DNA of 64,000 nucleotides, taken from positions 1,922,001 to 1,986,000 of the forward strand of contig CBDFKC010000003.1 in the NCBI GenBank assembly GCA_965248685.1. Reading direction: 5' to 3'. Every line of letters begins with the position of its first letter. Positions within the stretch are counted from its first letter, which is position 1. Of the stretch, positions 43,085-51,855 are shown piece after piece. Both the position numbers and the translations under genes were made by a program. Under the pieces are notes generated by a model, which searched no databases, had not been told where the DNA came from, and worked only from the letters and a program-made list of their open reading frames with translations. Source of the DNA: VYFG01 sp965248685. GTDB taxonomy: Bacteria > Pseudomonadota > Gammaproteobacteria > Arenicellales > Poriferihabitantaceae.

Positions 43085-44461
43085 CTATTGCGATTCAGAA
43101 AAATTCTGTAGCTCCTGTTGCAAGTCCTCCAGTGTTGCCACCAGACGACGTATTAATTCATCGCATTCCGTCTGGGTGATTGTTAGTGGGGGTGAAAGCA
43201 TAAACCAATCACCGTATTTGGCATCGGCGGTTCGTCTCGAGTAAATTATCAACCCGTTGTTCAAACCATGTTCGCGCACTCGCTCGGTGGCATAAAACTG
43301 GTTGGGCATTTTGTCTCTGGTGTGTTTATCTGACACCATCTCTACCGCCAGTACCAATCCGAGTCCACGGATATCTCCCAGTACATCTAAGTGATCGCAT
43401 TTCTCGATTAATCTTTTGGTCAGATAGTGTCCCTGCCGCTCTGCGGCATTTACCAGATCGAGCCGCTCGTATTCGTCGAGCACCGCAAGAGCGGTGGCGC
43501 AGGTTATCGGATTGGCATTATAGGTATGGGAAAAATTAAACCCCGTCAGAGAAGCTAAATGGTCGACCTTATCCGCTGGAAACAAAACCGCACCAAGTGG
43601 GGCATAACCCGAGCACAGGCCTTTGGCCATTACGACAATATCAGGTAACGCATAGGGCCAGTTATGGGCTGCGAGAAACTTTCCGGTTCGACCGGTGCCA
43701 CAGAGTATTTCATCAAACACCAATGGAATATCGTATTGGTTGCAAATAGCGCGAATGCGCCTGAAGTAATTATCTGGTGGCACTACGCATCCAGACGCGA
43801 GCCCACCTACCGGTTCGATAACAAATCCCAGCACTGTCTCCGGACCCAGGTGTTGGATCTTTGATTCCAGTTTGTCCGCGCATTCATCGGCGTAACTTTC
43901 ACGGGTATACCCTTCGGGGATTCGATAGCTTAGCGGCGCTGGAATTTTTTCTGATGCCATTGCAAAATTCTTCAGAAATGGTTTCAACGCCTGATCTCCT
44001 GACATCCCCAGCATTGCGATGGTTCCGCCATGGTAAGAGGGCTGACAGGTTATTAGCCTGGTACGCTCAGGCTGTCCGGTCTCAATGGCGTATTGGCGTA
44101 CAAACTTGATCGCAATTTCCATGGCCTCGCTACCACCCGATGTAAATGATACTCGCTCATATCCAGGTCCAGCCAATTGACATACACGCTCGGCCAGATC
44201 CATATTGGGTCGATGGCGGCACACCCGGGAGTATGCGAAGTCCATATTCAGCGCCTGATTCGACATTGCTTCAGCCACGCGTTTATTACCATGACCGATA
44301 TTGCTCACTACCGGACCTGACGACAGGTCGATGTATTCCTTGCCGTCCTCGTCCCACATATAAATACCCTGGGTTCGTTCGATAATTGGCAGGGCAACCG
44401 CGTTGTGGGTTGCGTAGAAAACGTCCTGACTGCCGCCGATTCGAGGCTGTGAAGTATTCAT
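43085..44461 (-). CDS. Class III PLP-dependent aminotransferase
   Basis: 458 aa. The omega-aminotransferase fold shows the start YATHNAVALPIIERTQGIYM, the pyridoxal phosphate-binding FTSGGSEAMEIAIKFVRQYA near residue 110, the LVFDEILCGTGRTGKF Asp near 245 and the Schiff-base lysine in VVMAKGLCSGYAPLGAV near 278. It would transfer an amino group from an omega-amino acid or amine to pyruvate or 2-oxoglutarate. Substrate not assignable. It is divergent from a TauD-type oxygenase gene, with which it may share a regulatory region (44462-44625). Confidence 0.85.
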   Translation of the reverse strand: MNTSQPRIGGSQDVFYATHNAVALPIIERTQGIYMWDEDGKEYIDLSSGPVVSNIGHGNKRVAEAMSNQALNMDFAYSRVCRHRPNMDLAERVCQLAGPGYERVSFTSGGSEAMEIAIKFVRQYAIETGQPERTRLITCQPSYHGGTIAMLGMSGDQALKPFLKNFAMASEKIPAPLSYRIPEGYTRESYADECADKLESKIQHLGPETVLGFVIEPVGGLASGCVVPPDNYFRRIRAICNQYDIPLVFDEILCGTGRTGKFLAAHNWPYALPDIVVMAKGLCSGYAPLGAVLFPADKVDHLASLTGFNFSHTYNANPITCATALAVLDEYERLDLVNAAERQGHYLTKRLIEKCDHLDVLGDIRGLGLVLAVEMVSDKHTRDKMPNQFYATERVREHGLNNGLIIYSRRTADAKYGDWFMLSPPLTITQTECDELIRRLVATLEDLQQELQNFSESQ

Positions 44462-44625
44462 AAATTTGACCTGACCTGGGAAATTCCGGGCTGATTATAT
44501 AAGCAATCTCTTCTTTGCAGGATCAGATGGTAGTTACGCTGATCAAAGTTTTCCAGATGAATAGTAGATTCCGGGTATCACGCTCTGATAGTCTCAGTAC
44601 AAATCGATTTCCCTCTGCCTTGCTG

Positions 44626-45723
44626 ATGCCATTATCTTTTACTGACATCCCCCAATGTGCCTACTCTCAACCGTTTAAATATTGTAATGGGGTAGATTTA
44701 TCGGGTGAGCTGCATGTCGATGATGTTGAAGGTATTCGTTCGGGATTGCTCGAGTACGGGTTGCTGGTTTTTCGCAATCAAAAAAATCTGATCCCCGAAA
44801 TGGAAGTCCGATTCAATAAATTATTTGGTTGGCATGATGCCGGTCAAAACGAGTTTTTATTTGGCTTCGGCGCGCCGACGGTAGAACACAGAGTCAGCGG
44901 CGGGGCCCAATTACCTGACTGGCCCCAGGTATCGGTGTTAGGTAACGTTAAGCTCGGTGACTATTATGGAATTAGCGATACCCAGTTAGTTCCCGCTCTA
45001 GGTTTAACCTATTCGGGCTGGCATGCAGATGGGCTCCATGACATGTTTGACGGAATGCCCGAGCTGACTACCATGTTTAATCCTATGGGGTATCAGACTG
45101 ATAGTGGCGGCACCACACTATTTACTTCCGGGGTCAAGGCCATTGAACGAATGGACCAGGAACTGGCGAACGAACTTGAGAAGTGTCTGGTGGCATACGT
45201 TCGTTGTCCCAACGATGACTACCCCGATGAAGCTCGTCGTATCAGTCCAGGTCCAACTTATATGGTTGACGAAGGGACCCGTCGCATTGGCTTTGCCAAA
45301 GACATGCATAATCCGGGTTTGGGGATGCATGATTTCGAATTATTGCCCGAACATGCCACTAACGCTGGCCGGCATAAATGCATCCGAGTCCACCCTTTAA
45401 CAGGGCAGGCATCGCTATACGTAACCCCAGGTCGTGCGGTTTGCTTGCTTGATGCCGCGAGCGGTGAGATTCGTCATGGCGTAGATCAAACAGCAGAATT
45501 ATTGTCGGCGGCATTAATGCCGAGCACTGTCAAGGAAGTTCGCTATGAGCACCAATGGCAGCAAGGGGATTTTGTTGCATGGATAAATACACTGGTGTTG
45601 CATAGTGCGTCGGATCCATCCGACATAGACGGTGATCGTTTGCTCCACAGAGTTCGGTTGTCAGCACCTAAAACCCGCTGGATCAACGGCGGTTATACTG
45701 ACTGTAATTTTTCCGAAAACTAA
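44626..45723 (+). CDS. TauD/TfdA-type Fe(II)/2-oxoglutarate dioxygenase
   Basis: 365 aa from the ATG at 44626; the frame runs to a TTG at 44515 but the extra residues lack family features. The iron ligands are His133 and Asp135 in SGWHADGLHD, with a distal His in LVLHSASDP and a 2-oxoglutarate-binding Arg in HRVRLSA. The N-terminus has the GVDLSGEL and YGLLVFRNQKNL pattern of TauD. TauD family members hydroxylate next to sulfonate, amine or carboxylate groups. The amidase gene starts 8 bp after the stop, so they form one unit. Confidence 0.8.
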   Translation: MPLSFTDIPQCAYSQPFKYCNGVDLSGELHVDDVEGIRSGLLEYGLLVFRNQKNLIPEMEVRFNKLFGWHDAGQNEFLFGFGAPTVEHRVSGGAQLPDWPQVSVLGNVKLGDYYGISDTQLVPALGLTYSGWHADGLHDMFDGMPELTTMFNPMGYQTDSGGTTLFTSGVKAIERMDQELANELEKCLVAYVRCPNDDYPDEARRISPGPTYMVDEGTRRIGFAKDMHNPGLGMHDFELLPEHATNAGRHKCIRVHPLTGQASLYVTPGRAVCLLDAASGEIRHGVDQTAELLSAALMPSTVKEVRYEHQWQQGDFVAWINTLVLHSASDPSDIDGDRLLHRVRLSAPKTRWINGGYTDCNFSEN

Positions 45724-45731
45724 TTTTTTCG

Positions 45732-47159
45732 ATGTCACAAAACTCTGTTGAACTTTGTTACTTGTCCGCTACCGAAGCACTCGAACTGTTTCGCGCGGGA
45801 AAGCTGTCTCCCGTAGAATTGTTCGATGCAACCATTACCCGGGCTGAAGAAGTTGCCGCTACGGTAAATCCGTTTGCGGATAAATACTATGAGCAGGCTC
45901 GCGAACGAGCGAAAGTGGCGGAGACGAAATATCATAAAGGTAGGCCCCGTTGTCTTGAGGGAATACCCCTGGCGGTTAAAGACAGTTCTGCAATCAAAGG
46001 TATCCGGGCAACCATCGGTTCGCTAATGAACGCCGACAAGATTGGTCAGCATACAGATCCAGCGGTAGAACGTTTGATGCGAGCAGGTGCTAATTTTTTC
46101 GCGCGCACTACCTGCCCGGAATTTTGCTGGCTGTTTACCTGTCACTCGCGGATGTGGGGAGTAACCCGCAATCCCTGGAGACTGGACATTACCCCCGGAG
46201 GATCATCGGGTGGGTCTGCCGCAGCCTTGGCAGCAGGCGTGACCATGATCGCCACTGGCGGCGATAGTACCGGTTCAATTCGTCAGCCGGCAGCTCAATG
46301 CGGTGTGGTCGGATATAAATCTCCATACGGGAGAAATCCATTGGATTACGCTGCCTCGTTTCATCCCTACGTTAATGTGGGGCCGATGACTCGCACCGTG
46401 GCGGATGCAGCGCTAATGCAGAACGTGATGTCAGGGCCTCATCCCCTCGATCACAATACCTTGCGAAATAAAGTGACAATTCCCCGGGAATTAGGTGATA
46501 TACGTGGAATGAAAATCGCCTGTTCGATGGATCTGGGACATTATCTAATCGACGACGATGTACAAAGGGAAACCCTGGCGACCCTTGATGCTCTGCGCGA
46601 TGCCGACGCCGATGTTAGCGAAATTGAGGTTGACTGGGCCAGCGAGGCGATTCGCCTGGCCCACCTGAGCGAAGAATTTTTGCTTGCCGGACATTTACAG
46701 GAAGCTGTTAACTTACATGGAGAGAAGATGAGCGAATATGTGCCCCAGTTGCTTGAAACCGCGCTATCGGCAACCGCGGATGATTATCGTAACGCACTAA
46801 ATGTTGCGGGTGAAGTTTGGCAGTTTCACCTCGGCCCATTGTTAAAAGACTACGACGCATTAATCACTCCCGGTGTTTCCTGCCCCGAGGTGCCGGCAGA
46901 GTTTTGGCAAAAGGATTTACTTACCGTGAAGGGGCGTGAGGTTACCGATACCGATACAGCGATGACCGCATTATTCAATATGTTTAACAAATGTGGTGTG
47001 TTGAGTGTACCCGCAGGAATGACCGATCGAGGCTTGCCGGTTGGTATCCAGATAGTATCGCGCCCCTACGACGATGTTACCGCCTTTCACATTGGTCAGG
47101 CGATTGAACGACGTAGGCCCTGGCTGGATGATTCGGTGCGGCAACCATCGATAAACTAA
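45732..47159 (+). CDS. Amidase-signature family hydrolase
   Basis: 475 aa. The Ser-cisSer-Lys triad is visible: Lys in LAVKDSSAIKG near residue 80, and the cis-Ser/Ser pair in GGSSGGSAAALAAG and GGDSTGSIRQPAA near 155-185. Length and layout match amidases and aryl-acylamidases; GatA is excluded by the absence of gatB/gatC nearby. It cleaves an amide C-N bond of an unknown substrate. It follows the TauD-type gene by 8 bp, so sequential hydroxylation and amide cleavage is plausible. Confidence 0.85.
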   Translation: MSQNSVELCYLSATEALELFRAGKLSPVELFDATITRAEEVAATVNPFADKYYEQARERAKVAETKYHKGRPRCLEGIPLAVKDSSAIKGIRATIGSLMNADKIGQHTDPAVERLMRAGANFFARTTCPEFCWLFTCHSRMWGVTRNPWRLDITPGGSSGGSAAALAAGVTMIATGGDSTGSIRQPAAQCGVVGYKSPYGRNPLDYAASFHPYVNVGPMTRTVADAALMQNVMSGPHPLDHNTLRNKVTIPRELGDIRGMKIACSMDLGHYLIDDDVQRETLATLDALRDADADVSEIEVDWASEAIRLAHLSEEFLLAGHLQEAVNLHGEKMSEYVPQLLETALSATADDYRNALNVAGEVWQFHLGPLLKDYDALITPGVSCPEVPAEFWQKDLLTVKGREVTDTDTAMTALFNMFNKCGVLSVPAGMTDRGLPVGIQIVSRPYDDVTAFHIGQAIERRRPWLDDSVRQPSIN

Positions 47160-47188
47160 AGCATCAAATTCAGCGAGAGGAACAGGCA

Positions 47189-47266
47189 ATGTCCAGGCAA
47201 TGGCGACTCCCATTTGAAACTGGCCGTCTGCTATTTCACTTCGAGTGGTACCCCAGCGGAAAGTGA
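47189..47266 (+). CDS. Possible 25-codon ORF
   Basis: ATG to TGA encoding a basic/aromatic peptide (MSRQWRLPFETGRLLF and so on), with GAGAGGA about 8 bases upstream of the ATG. There is no hydrophobic helix and no known match. It could equally be chance, or the 3' scrap of a decayed gene. Confidence 0.15.
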   Translation: MSRQWRLPFETGRLLFHFEWYPSGK

Positions 47267-47401
47267 ATCAATGACAGGACTCCTGGCGGGAACCATGGGA
47301 AGTGTACTGGTACCGACTACCCTGGTACCCCAACCCCATATGCATACCCCGGAATCCATGGTCGAAATCTGGGGAGTTGCCCAGGGGTAATATTCAATCC
47401 A

Positions 47402-47429
47402 TTAGTTGGCGAGGGTGCCGCCGTCAACG
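47402..47429 (-). pseudogene. Remnant or duplicate of SDR gene 3' end
   Basis: On the minus strand this reads (R/L)-FVDGGTLAN-stop, the standard C-terminus of a short-chain dehydrogenase. It matches the end of the intact SDR gene (47555-47582) at 26 of 28 bases, in the same orientation. The two copies flank the repeat cluster as a direct repeat. Confidence 0.65.
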
Positions 47430-47551
47430 AATAGATCGGGGTCAGTGTAGAAATTATTCACACCAAATAATTCAAATTTAGTTTCTACACTGACCCCGAT
47501 CTATTTACACCGACCCCGATCTATTAGTTTCTACACCGACCCCGATCTATT
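47430..47551. repeat. REP-like repeat cluster, four units
   Basis: Unit 1 (47432-47453, plus) is TAGATCGGGGTCAGTGTAG followed by AAA. Unit 2 (47482-47503, minus) is its perfect 22-bp inverse. Units 3 (47504-47523) and 4 (47528-47549) are near-identical minus-strand copies with G for A in the GTCRGTGT core. Units 1 and 2 can form a 22-bp stem with a 28-base loop. This resembles REP/REPIN elements moved by Y1-type (RAYT) transposases; none is encoded in the window. Confidence 0.75.
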
Positions 47552-47554
47552 ATA

Positions 47555-48313
47555 TTAGGTGGCGAGGGTGCCGCCGTCGACGGGGAGAGCGATGCCGTGG
47601 ATGTGGGATGCTTGATCGGATATGAGGAACATAATGGTGTCTGCGATGTCCTGGGCTCGGGCCAATTTATTGTTGGCTGCGTCGGCGGCCCATAATTCTT
47701 TGCCCTGATCAGGGCTGATGCCAAACGCGCTGGCCTCGGCAGCGAGCATCGGGGTATCTACCGCACCGGGACAGACCGCATTTATCCGGATATTGTGTTT
47801 GGCATGGTCTGCTGCCATGCAGCGAGTCAGTTGGATTACACCGCCTTTCGAGGTGCAGTATGCAGCGGTTTGTTCGGCTCCGACCAACCCCCAGGTGGAA
47901 GCAACATTGACGATACAGCCGCCCCCCTTGTTTTGCATATGCGGAATAATATCTCGGCATAGATAAAATACTGTATTCAGGTTTAGCCCGATCGTATGTT
48001 CCCATACGTCATTGGAAGTGTCTGGCACGGTACAATGATGAACAACTCCGGCGCTGTTGATTAACACATCCAGTCTGTCAGTTGTTTCCAGGGCCGCGCC
48101 GATCAAGTCTTGAGCCTGGTTTCTATCCGCGAGATCGCAGGCAAGAAAAGTATGACCTGCTCCTGCTAGCGTGTTCAGCAGTTGTTCTCCCCGTTCCGCG
48201 TTACGCCCGACGCCAATCACTTTTGCGCCGTCCCGGGCGCAACTCTCCGCGGTAGCCATTCCGATGCCGGAAGTGGCACCGGTTATCAGTATTTGTTTTC
48301 CATCCAGGTTCAT
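47555..48313 (-). CDS. Short-chain dehydrogenase/reductase
   Basis: 252 aa. The classical SDR features are the cofactor-binding ITGATSGIGMATA (residues 10-22), NSAGVVH (~86), catalytic Ser in IVNVASTWGLVG and YCTSKGGV (Tyr/Lys, ~153-157). The C-terminal PVDGGTLAT is a normal end. The acidic/neutral cofactor pocket (GVGRNAERGE) suggests NADP(H) rather than NAD, tentatively. It oxidises or reduces an alcohol/ketone of unknown kind. The 3' end forms one arm of the direct repeat around the REP-like cluster. Confidence 0.85.
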   Translation of the reverse strand: MNLDGKQILITGATSGIGMATAESCARDGAKVIGVGRNAERGEQLLNTLAGAGHTFLACDLADRNQAQDLIGAALETTDRLDVLINSAGVVHHCTVPDTSNDVWEHTIGLNLNTVFYLCRDIIPHMQNKGGGCIVNVASTWGLVGAEQTAAYCTSKGGVIQLTRCMAADHAKHNIRINAVCPGAVDTPMLAAEASAFGISPDQGKELWAADAANNKLARAQDIADTIMFLISDQASHIHGIALPVDGGTLAT

Positions 48314-48425
48314 GGTCAGGCAACTATCTGTTAGGGATTGAAAAAGCAGAGTGACAGCCTCCGAGTTTACTTCCCCCGGGTTTTATCGGTAAACTGCCAA
48401 TCAAAGCTCACTTTGCCGGATTTCG

Positions 48426-49340
48426 ATGAAGCAAAAATTCTCTACCAAATTATCCCACAATTACGATGGGCTTTATCGAATCCCGGCGCCGGCCGATAGT
48501 GACGGAGATATGCCAGCAGATTTTGCCCTTGGTGCAGATAGATCTGTCCCCGAACGGGCTATCACCCAATTGGAACGAGATGGCGTGGTCTGCCTGCGCA
48601 ATCTGCTCGATAAGGATACAGTAGAGAAGTTGCGTGCCGAGGCCCATCAGGCGGTATCCGAACCAAGCAGCGAGGCGCGCTTCGTTAAAACCGATGGTGA
48701 TGATAAAATATTCTATTATGAATTCAATCTGTGGCGACGCCATCCGGTAATTCGCTCGACTGTATTCGACAGTCATTTAGCTCAGGTGGCTGCAGACTTG
48801 ATGCGCTCCCAGTCGGTGACGCTTTATTACACCAATACCTTTGTCAAAGATCCAGCAACCGCCAATAAGGTGACGCCCTGGCATGAAGACGGTTCCTATT
48901 CCCGCTTCGTCGGTGACAACGTCATCAATATAAATATCAGTTATGACTATATGCCGGTGACCACCACCCTCAAGTTTAAACAGGGCTCTCACCGGCGCAA
49001 CGCCCCACTGTCCATTGGCCCAACCTTTGAACCCGGGGTGGAATACCAAGAGGCCATGCCGGACCAGGCCCCAATGCCGACCCAGCAAGAGCTTGAAAGT
49101 GGTTTCAAAACAGTTTATTGGGAAGTGCGACCTGGGGACGCGTTAATTTTTTATCAACGAACTTTCCACGCGGGCCCAGGCAATACCCTGCCGACCCGGC
49201 GTCACTCCACCGCCTTTAACTTCGCAGGAGATGGCGTAACCTATGACGCCAGAGAGGGGTTTATCGATTCTCCTGATGTCGATCCGGATCTTGCCCATGG
49301 CGATCCCCCTGCGGGTAAAATGTTTCCCCGACTCTTGTAA
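48426..49340 (+). CDS. Phytanoyl-CoA dioxygenase family (PhyH) 1
   Basis: 304 aa Fe(II)/2-oxoglutarate oxygenase. The iron ligands are His and Asp in TPWHEDGSYSRF near residue 158 and the distal His in TFHAGPGN near 249. The 2-oxoglutarate-binding Arg lies in TRRHSTAF. The N-terminal ITQLERDGVVCLRNLLD is the usual PhyH start. Its TAA stop shares one base with the start of the next PhyH gene (TAATG), so they are translated together. Substrate not assignable; PhyH members hydroxylate many small molecules. Confidence 0.82.
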   Translation: MKQKFSTKLSHNYDGLYRIPAPADSDGDMPADFALGADRSVPERAITQLERDGVVCLRNLLDKDTVEKLRAEAHQAVSEPSSEARFVKTDGDDKIFYYEFNLWRRHPVIRSTVFDSHLAQVAADLMRSQSVTLYYTNTFVKDPATANKVTPWHEDGSYSRFVGDNVININISYDYMPVTTTLKFKQGSHRRNAPLSIGPTFEPGVEYQEAMPDQAPMPTQQELESGFKTVYWEVRPGDALIFYQRTFHAGPGNTLPTRRHSTAFNFAGDGVTYDAREGFIDSPDVDPDLAHGDPPAGKMFPRLL

Positions 49341-50191
49341 TGCCAGATAAAGTTTTGCAGCAGCTGCCGACTTTTGAACTGGTAAAACCAGGTCAGCCAG
49401 AACCCGCCGCGATCGATGCTTATGAAAGGGATGGCGTTGTTTCTTTACGCAATGTCTTTAGCGTGAATTGGATAACTCAGTTGGCCGATGGCATGGAGAC
49501 TGCAATTGAACATGGTGTGGAGCGCGATCTGGCCTTTAATATTGCGGCACCAGGAGAGCCAGGGTTTTTCTTCTACGACACATTCATGTGGAAACGTATC
49601 GATCATTTCCGCAAGTTTGTATTTGATTCAGACGTGGCGGATATCGCGCGCAACATCATGCGCTCAAATGGATTGTTGTTTTACTTTGATTTTATGCTGG
49701 TCAAGGAACCGGGAACCAGTCGAAAGACGCCGTGGCATTATGACGAAGCCTACTGGCCGATTAAAGGCAACCAAATTTGTAATTTATGGATTTCCCTGGA
49801 CCATATTCCCATTGAAACCGCATTGCGATTTGTTCGTGGTTCGCATTTGTGGAAGCAGTCTTATCAGGCGGTGCATTTCGATCCTAGCTTGGGGTATGAG
49901 AACTTACCGGATGATCCGCCACCGCCGGATTGGGATGTTGAACCCGGAGGTCATGAGATCGTCTATGCACCCATGGAACCTGGCGACATTTTAATTTTCA
50001 ACCGTAGAACATTTCATAGCGCGCCGGGAAATAATCTGAAAACAACCAGACGCCGCGCCCTGGCAACCCACTGGCTGGGTGATGACATTACCTATAACGA
50101 TAAACCCCAGGAAACCGATCCTCCTTATCGCGGTGAAGGTTTGATCCACGGGGGTTCCATGGAGTGTGAAAGTTTCCCCAGGGTTCGATAA
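49340..50191 (+). CDS. Phytanoyl-CoA dioxygenase family (PhyH) 2
   Basis: 283 aa, a paralogue of the preceding gene with the same plan. Iron ligands are His and Asp in KTPWHYDEAYWPI near residue 135 and the distal His in TFHSAPGNN near 230, with the Arg in TTRRRALATHW. The start AYERDGVVSLRNVFS matches the previous protein. The GMC oxidoreductase starts 29 bp after its stop. Two PhyH paralogues in tandem suggest either a heteromer or two successive hydroxylations of one substrate. Confidence 0.82.
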   Translation: MPDKVLQQLPTFELVKPGQPEPAAIDAYERDGVVSLRNVFSVNWITQLADGMETAIEHGVERDLAFNIAAPGEPGFFFYDTFMWKRIDHFRKFVFDSDVADIARNIMRSNGLLFYFDFMLVKEPGTSRKTPWHYDEAYWPIKGNQICNLWISLDHIPIETALRFVRGSHLWKQSYQAVHFDPSLGYENLPDDPPPPDWDVEPGGHEIVYAPMEPGDILIFNRRTFHSAPGNNLKTTRRRALATHWLGDDITYNDKPQETDPPYRGEGLIHGGSMECESFPRVR

Positions 50192-50220
50192 CCCTGTTCC
50201 CAGTTGTATTTGATTCCACT

Positions 50221-51855
50221 ATGCAAAACAAAAACCCGGATTACATTATTGTCGGCGGTGGTACCGCCGGGAGTGTTCTGGCCGCTCGTCTGACCGAGTC
50301 GGCAAATGTTTCTGTGCATATCCTGGAAGCGGGTCCGGTTGGAGGTGGCCTGATGTCGAAAATTCCTGCGGCGCTTGACTATGCGCTGCACGATGATCGC
50401 CTGAACTGGTATTACCATACCGATCCCGAACCCTATATGGACGACCGGCGTATGTATTGTCCCCGGGGTCGGGTTTTGGGAGGCTCTTCAGCCATCAATG
50501 GCATGCAATTTATCCGGGGCAATCCCAAAGACTTTGATGGTTGGGCTGAACAGGGTTTGGTGAAATGGTCCTATGCCCATTGTCTGCCGTACTTTAAAAA
50601 AATGGAATGCTATCAAACAGGCGGCGACGACTATCGTGGGGACAATGGTCCATTACATGTTAGCCCGGGCAAAATCGTCAATCCATTGGATCAGGCGTAT
50701 CTTGATGCCACCCAGCAAGCTGGACATCTTTTTAGTGAAGATACCAATGGATTTCAGCAGGAAGGTTTTGGACTGTCTGACAGAAATACCTATCGAGGAC
50801 AACGCTGGAGTGCGGCCGATGCTTATTTGAAGCCGGCGATGACCCGACCCCAGGTTTCGGTGACAACCGGCGCACTATGTCATCGAATTATATTTGACCA
50901 GCGCCGGGCTATTGGCGTGGAATACGAGTTACGCGGGGAAAAACAAACGCTATTTGCTGAGCGTGAAATTTTACTCTGCGGTGGCACAATTAATTCGCCC
51001 CAATTGCTGATGTTGTCGGGGCTTGGCGATGCCGGACATCTAAAGCAAATGGATATACCGTTAATCCAGCATATGCCGGGAGTCGGTAGCAACCTGCAGG
51101 ATCATCTCGACCTGAGAATCCAGGTGAAGTGCGCTAAACCCGTTAGTATTTATCCTTCAACCAAAGGGCTGCGACGTATCTCCGCCGGATTGCAGTGGCT
51201 CGCTACCCGGCGCGGAATCTGTGCCACTAATCTGTTTGAGGTGGCGGGATATATCCGAACCAGGGAAGATCTGGATTTTCCCAATTTACAATCCACCTTT
51301 ATGCCGGTGGCGGCAAGCTACGACGGATCGTCCAGCTATCATGGTCATGGCTATCAGGCCCATATAGATATGATGCGACCCACCAGTCGCGGCAGAATTC
51401 AACTGAAGTCAAATGACCCCAGGGCGCACCCCTCCATCATCTTTAACTATTTGCAAACCCAGGAAGATCAACAGGACGTAATTGATGCGGTGCGTATTAC
51501 CCGGGAAATTCTTGCGCAAGATGCGTTCGCACCGTTTGCTGACGGCGAATTGGCCCCCGGCCCTGCGCTAAAGAGTGATAGCGAAGTACTGGCCTGGGCC
51601 AGGGTAAATGGCGAAACTGAATATCATCCCACCAGTAGTTGTTCTATGGGTCTCGGCGATGAGGCGGTGGTTAACGCCGACCTGGAGGTATACGGAGTAG
51701 ATGGTCTAAGAGTGATTGATGCCTCAATAATGCCCCGGGTGGTAACCGCCAATACCCATGCAACGACCTTGATGATCGCTGAGAAAGCAGCGGATTTGAT
51801 CGCGGGCAGAATGCCCCTGGACCCTCTTAAAGTCCCGTTATTTACCGACCACTAG
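50221..51855 (+). CDS. GMC-family FAD oxidoreductase (choline/alcohol dehydrogenase type)
   Basis: 544 aa. The FAD-binding N-terminus is YIIVGGGTAGSVLAARLTE, followed by the GMC signature GRVLGGSSAINGMQFIRG near residue 80. The second signature GGTINSPQLLMLSGLG lies near 258. The C-terminal active site has His in TEYHPTSSCSMG and the NTHATTLMIAEKAAD end. These are choline dehydrogenase/alcohol oxidase features. It oxidises an alcohol group, and in this context could follow hydroxylation by the PhyH pair. Its stop TAG overlaps the convergent dppF stop in a shared CTAG. Confidence 0.88.
   Translation: MQNKNPDYIIVGGGTAGSVLAARLTESANVSVHILEAGPVGGGLMSKIPAALDYALHDDRLNWYYHTDPEPYMDDRRMYCPRGRVLGGSSAINGMQFIRGNPKDFDGWAEQGLVKWSYAHCLPYFKKMECYQTGGDDYRGDNGPLHVSPGKIVNPLDQAYLDATQQAGHLFSEDTNGFQQEGFGLSDRNTYRGQRWSAADAYLKPAMTRPQVSVTTGALCHRIIFDQRRAIGVEYELRGEKQTLFAEREILLCGGTINSPQLLMLSGLGDAGHLKQMDIPLIQHMPGVGSNLQDHLDLRIQVKCAKPVSIYPSTKGLRRISAGLQWLATRRGICATNLFEVAGYIRTREDLDFPNLQSTFMPVAASYDGSSSYHGHGYQAHIDMMRPTSRGRIQLKSNDPRAHPSIIFNYLQTQEDQQDVIDAVRITREILAQDAFAPFADGELAPGPALKSDSEVLAWARVNGETEYHPTSSCSMGLGDEAVVNADLEVYGVDGLRVIDASIMPRVVTANTHATTLMIAEKAADLIAGRMPLDPLKVPLFTDH

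Larger units (their letters stand above)
47160..47554. other. 395-bp intergenic region with repeats
   Basis: The left half (47160-47400) shows no firm gene, only a possible 25-codon ORF. The right half contains a remnant of an SDR C-terminus, four copies of a 20-22 bp repeat and the start of a direct repeat. Transcription of the amidase gene enters from the left and of the SDR gene from the right. Confidence 0.6.
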
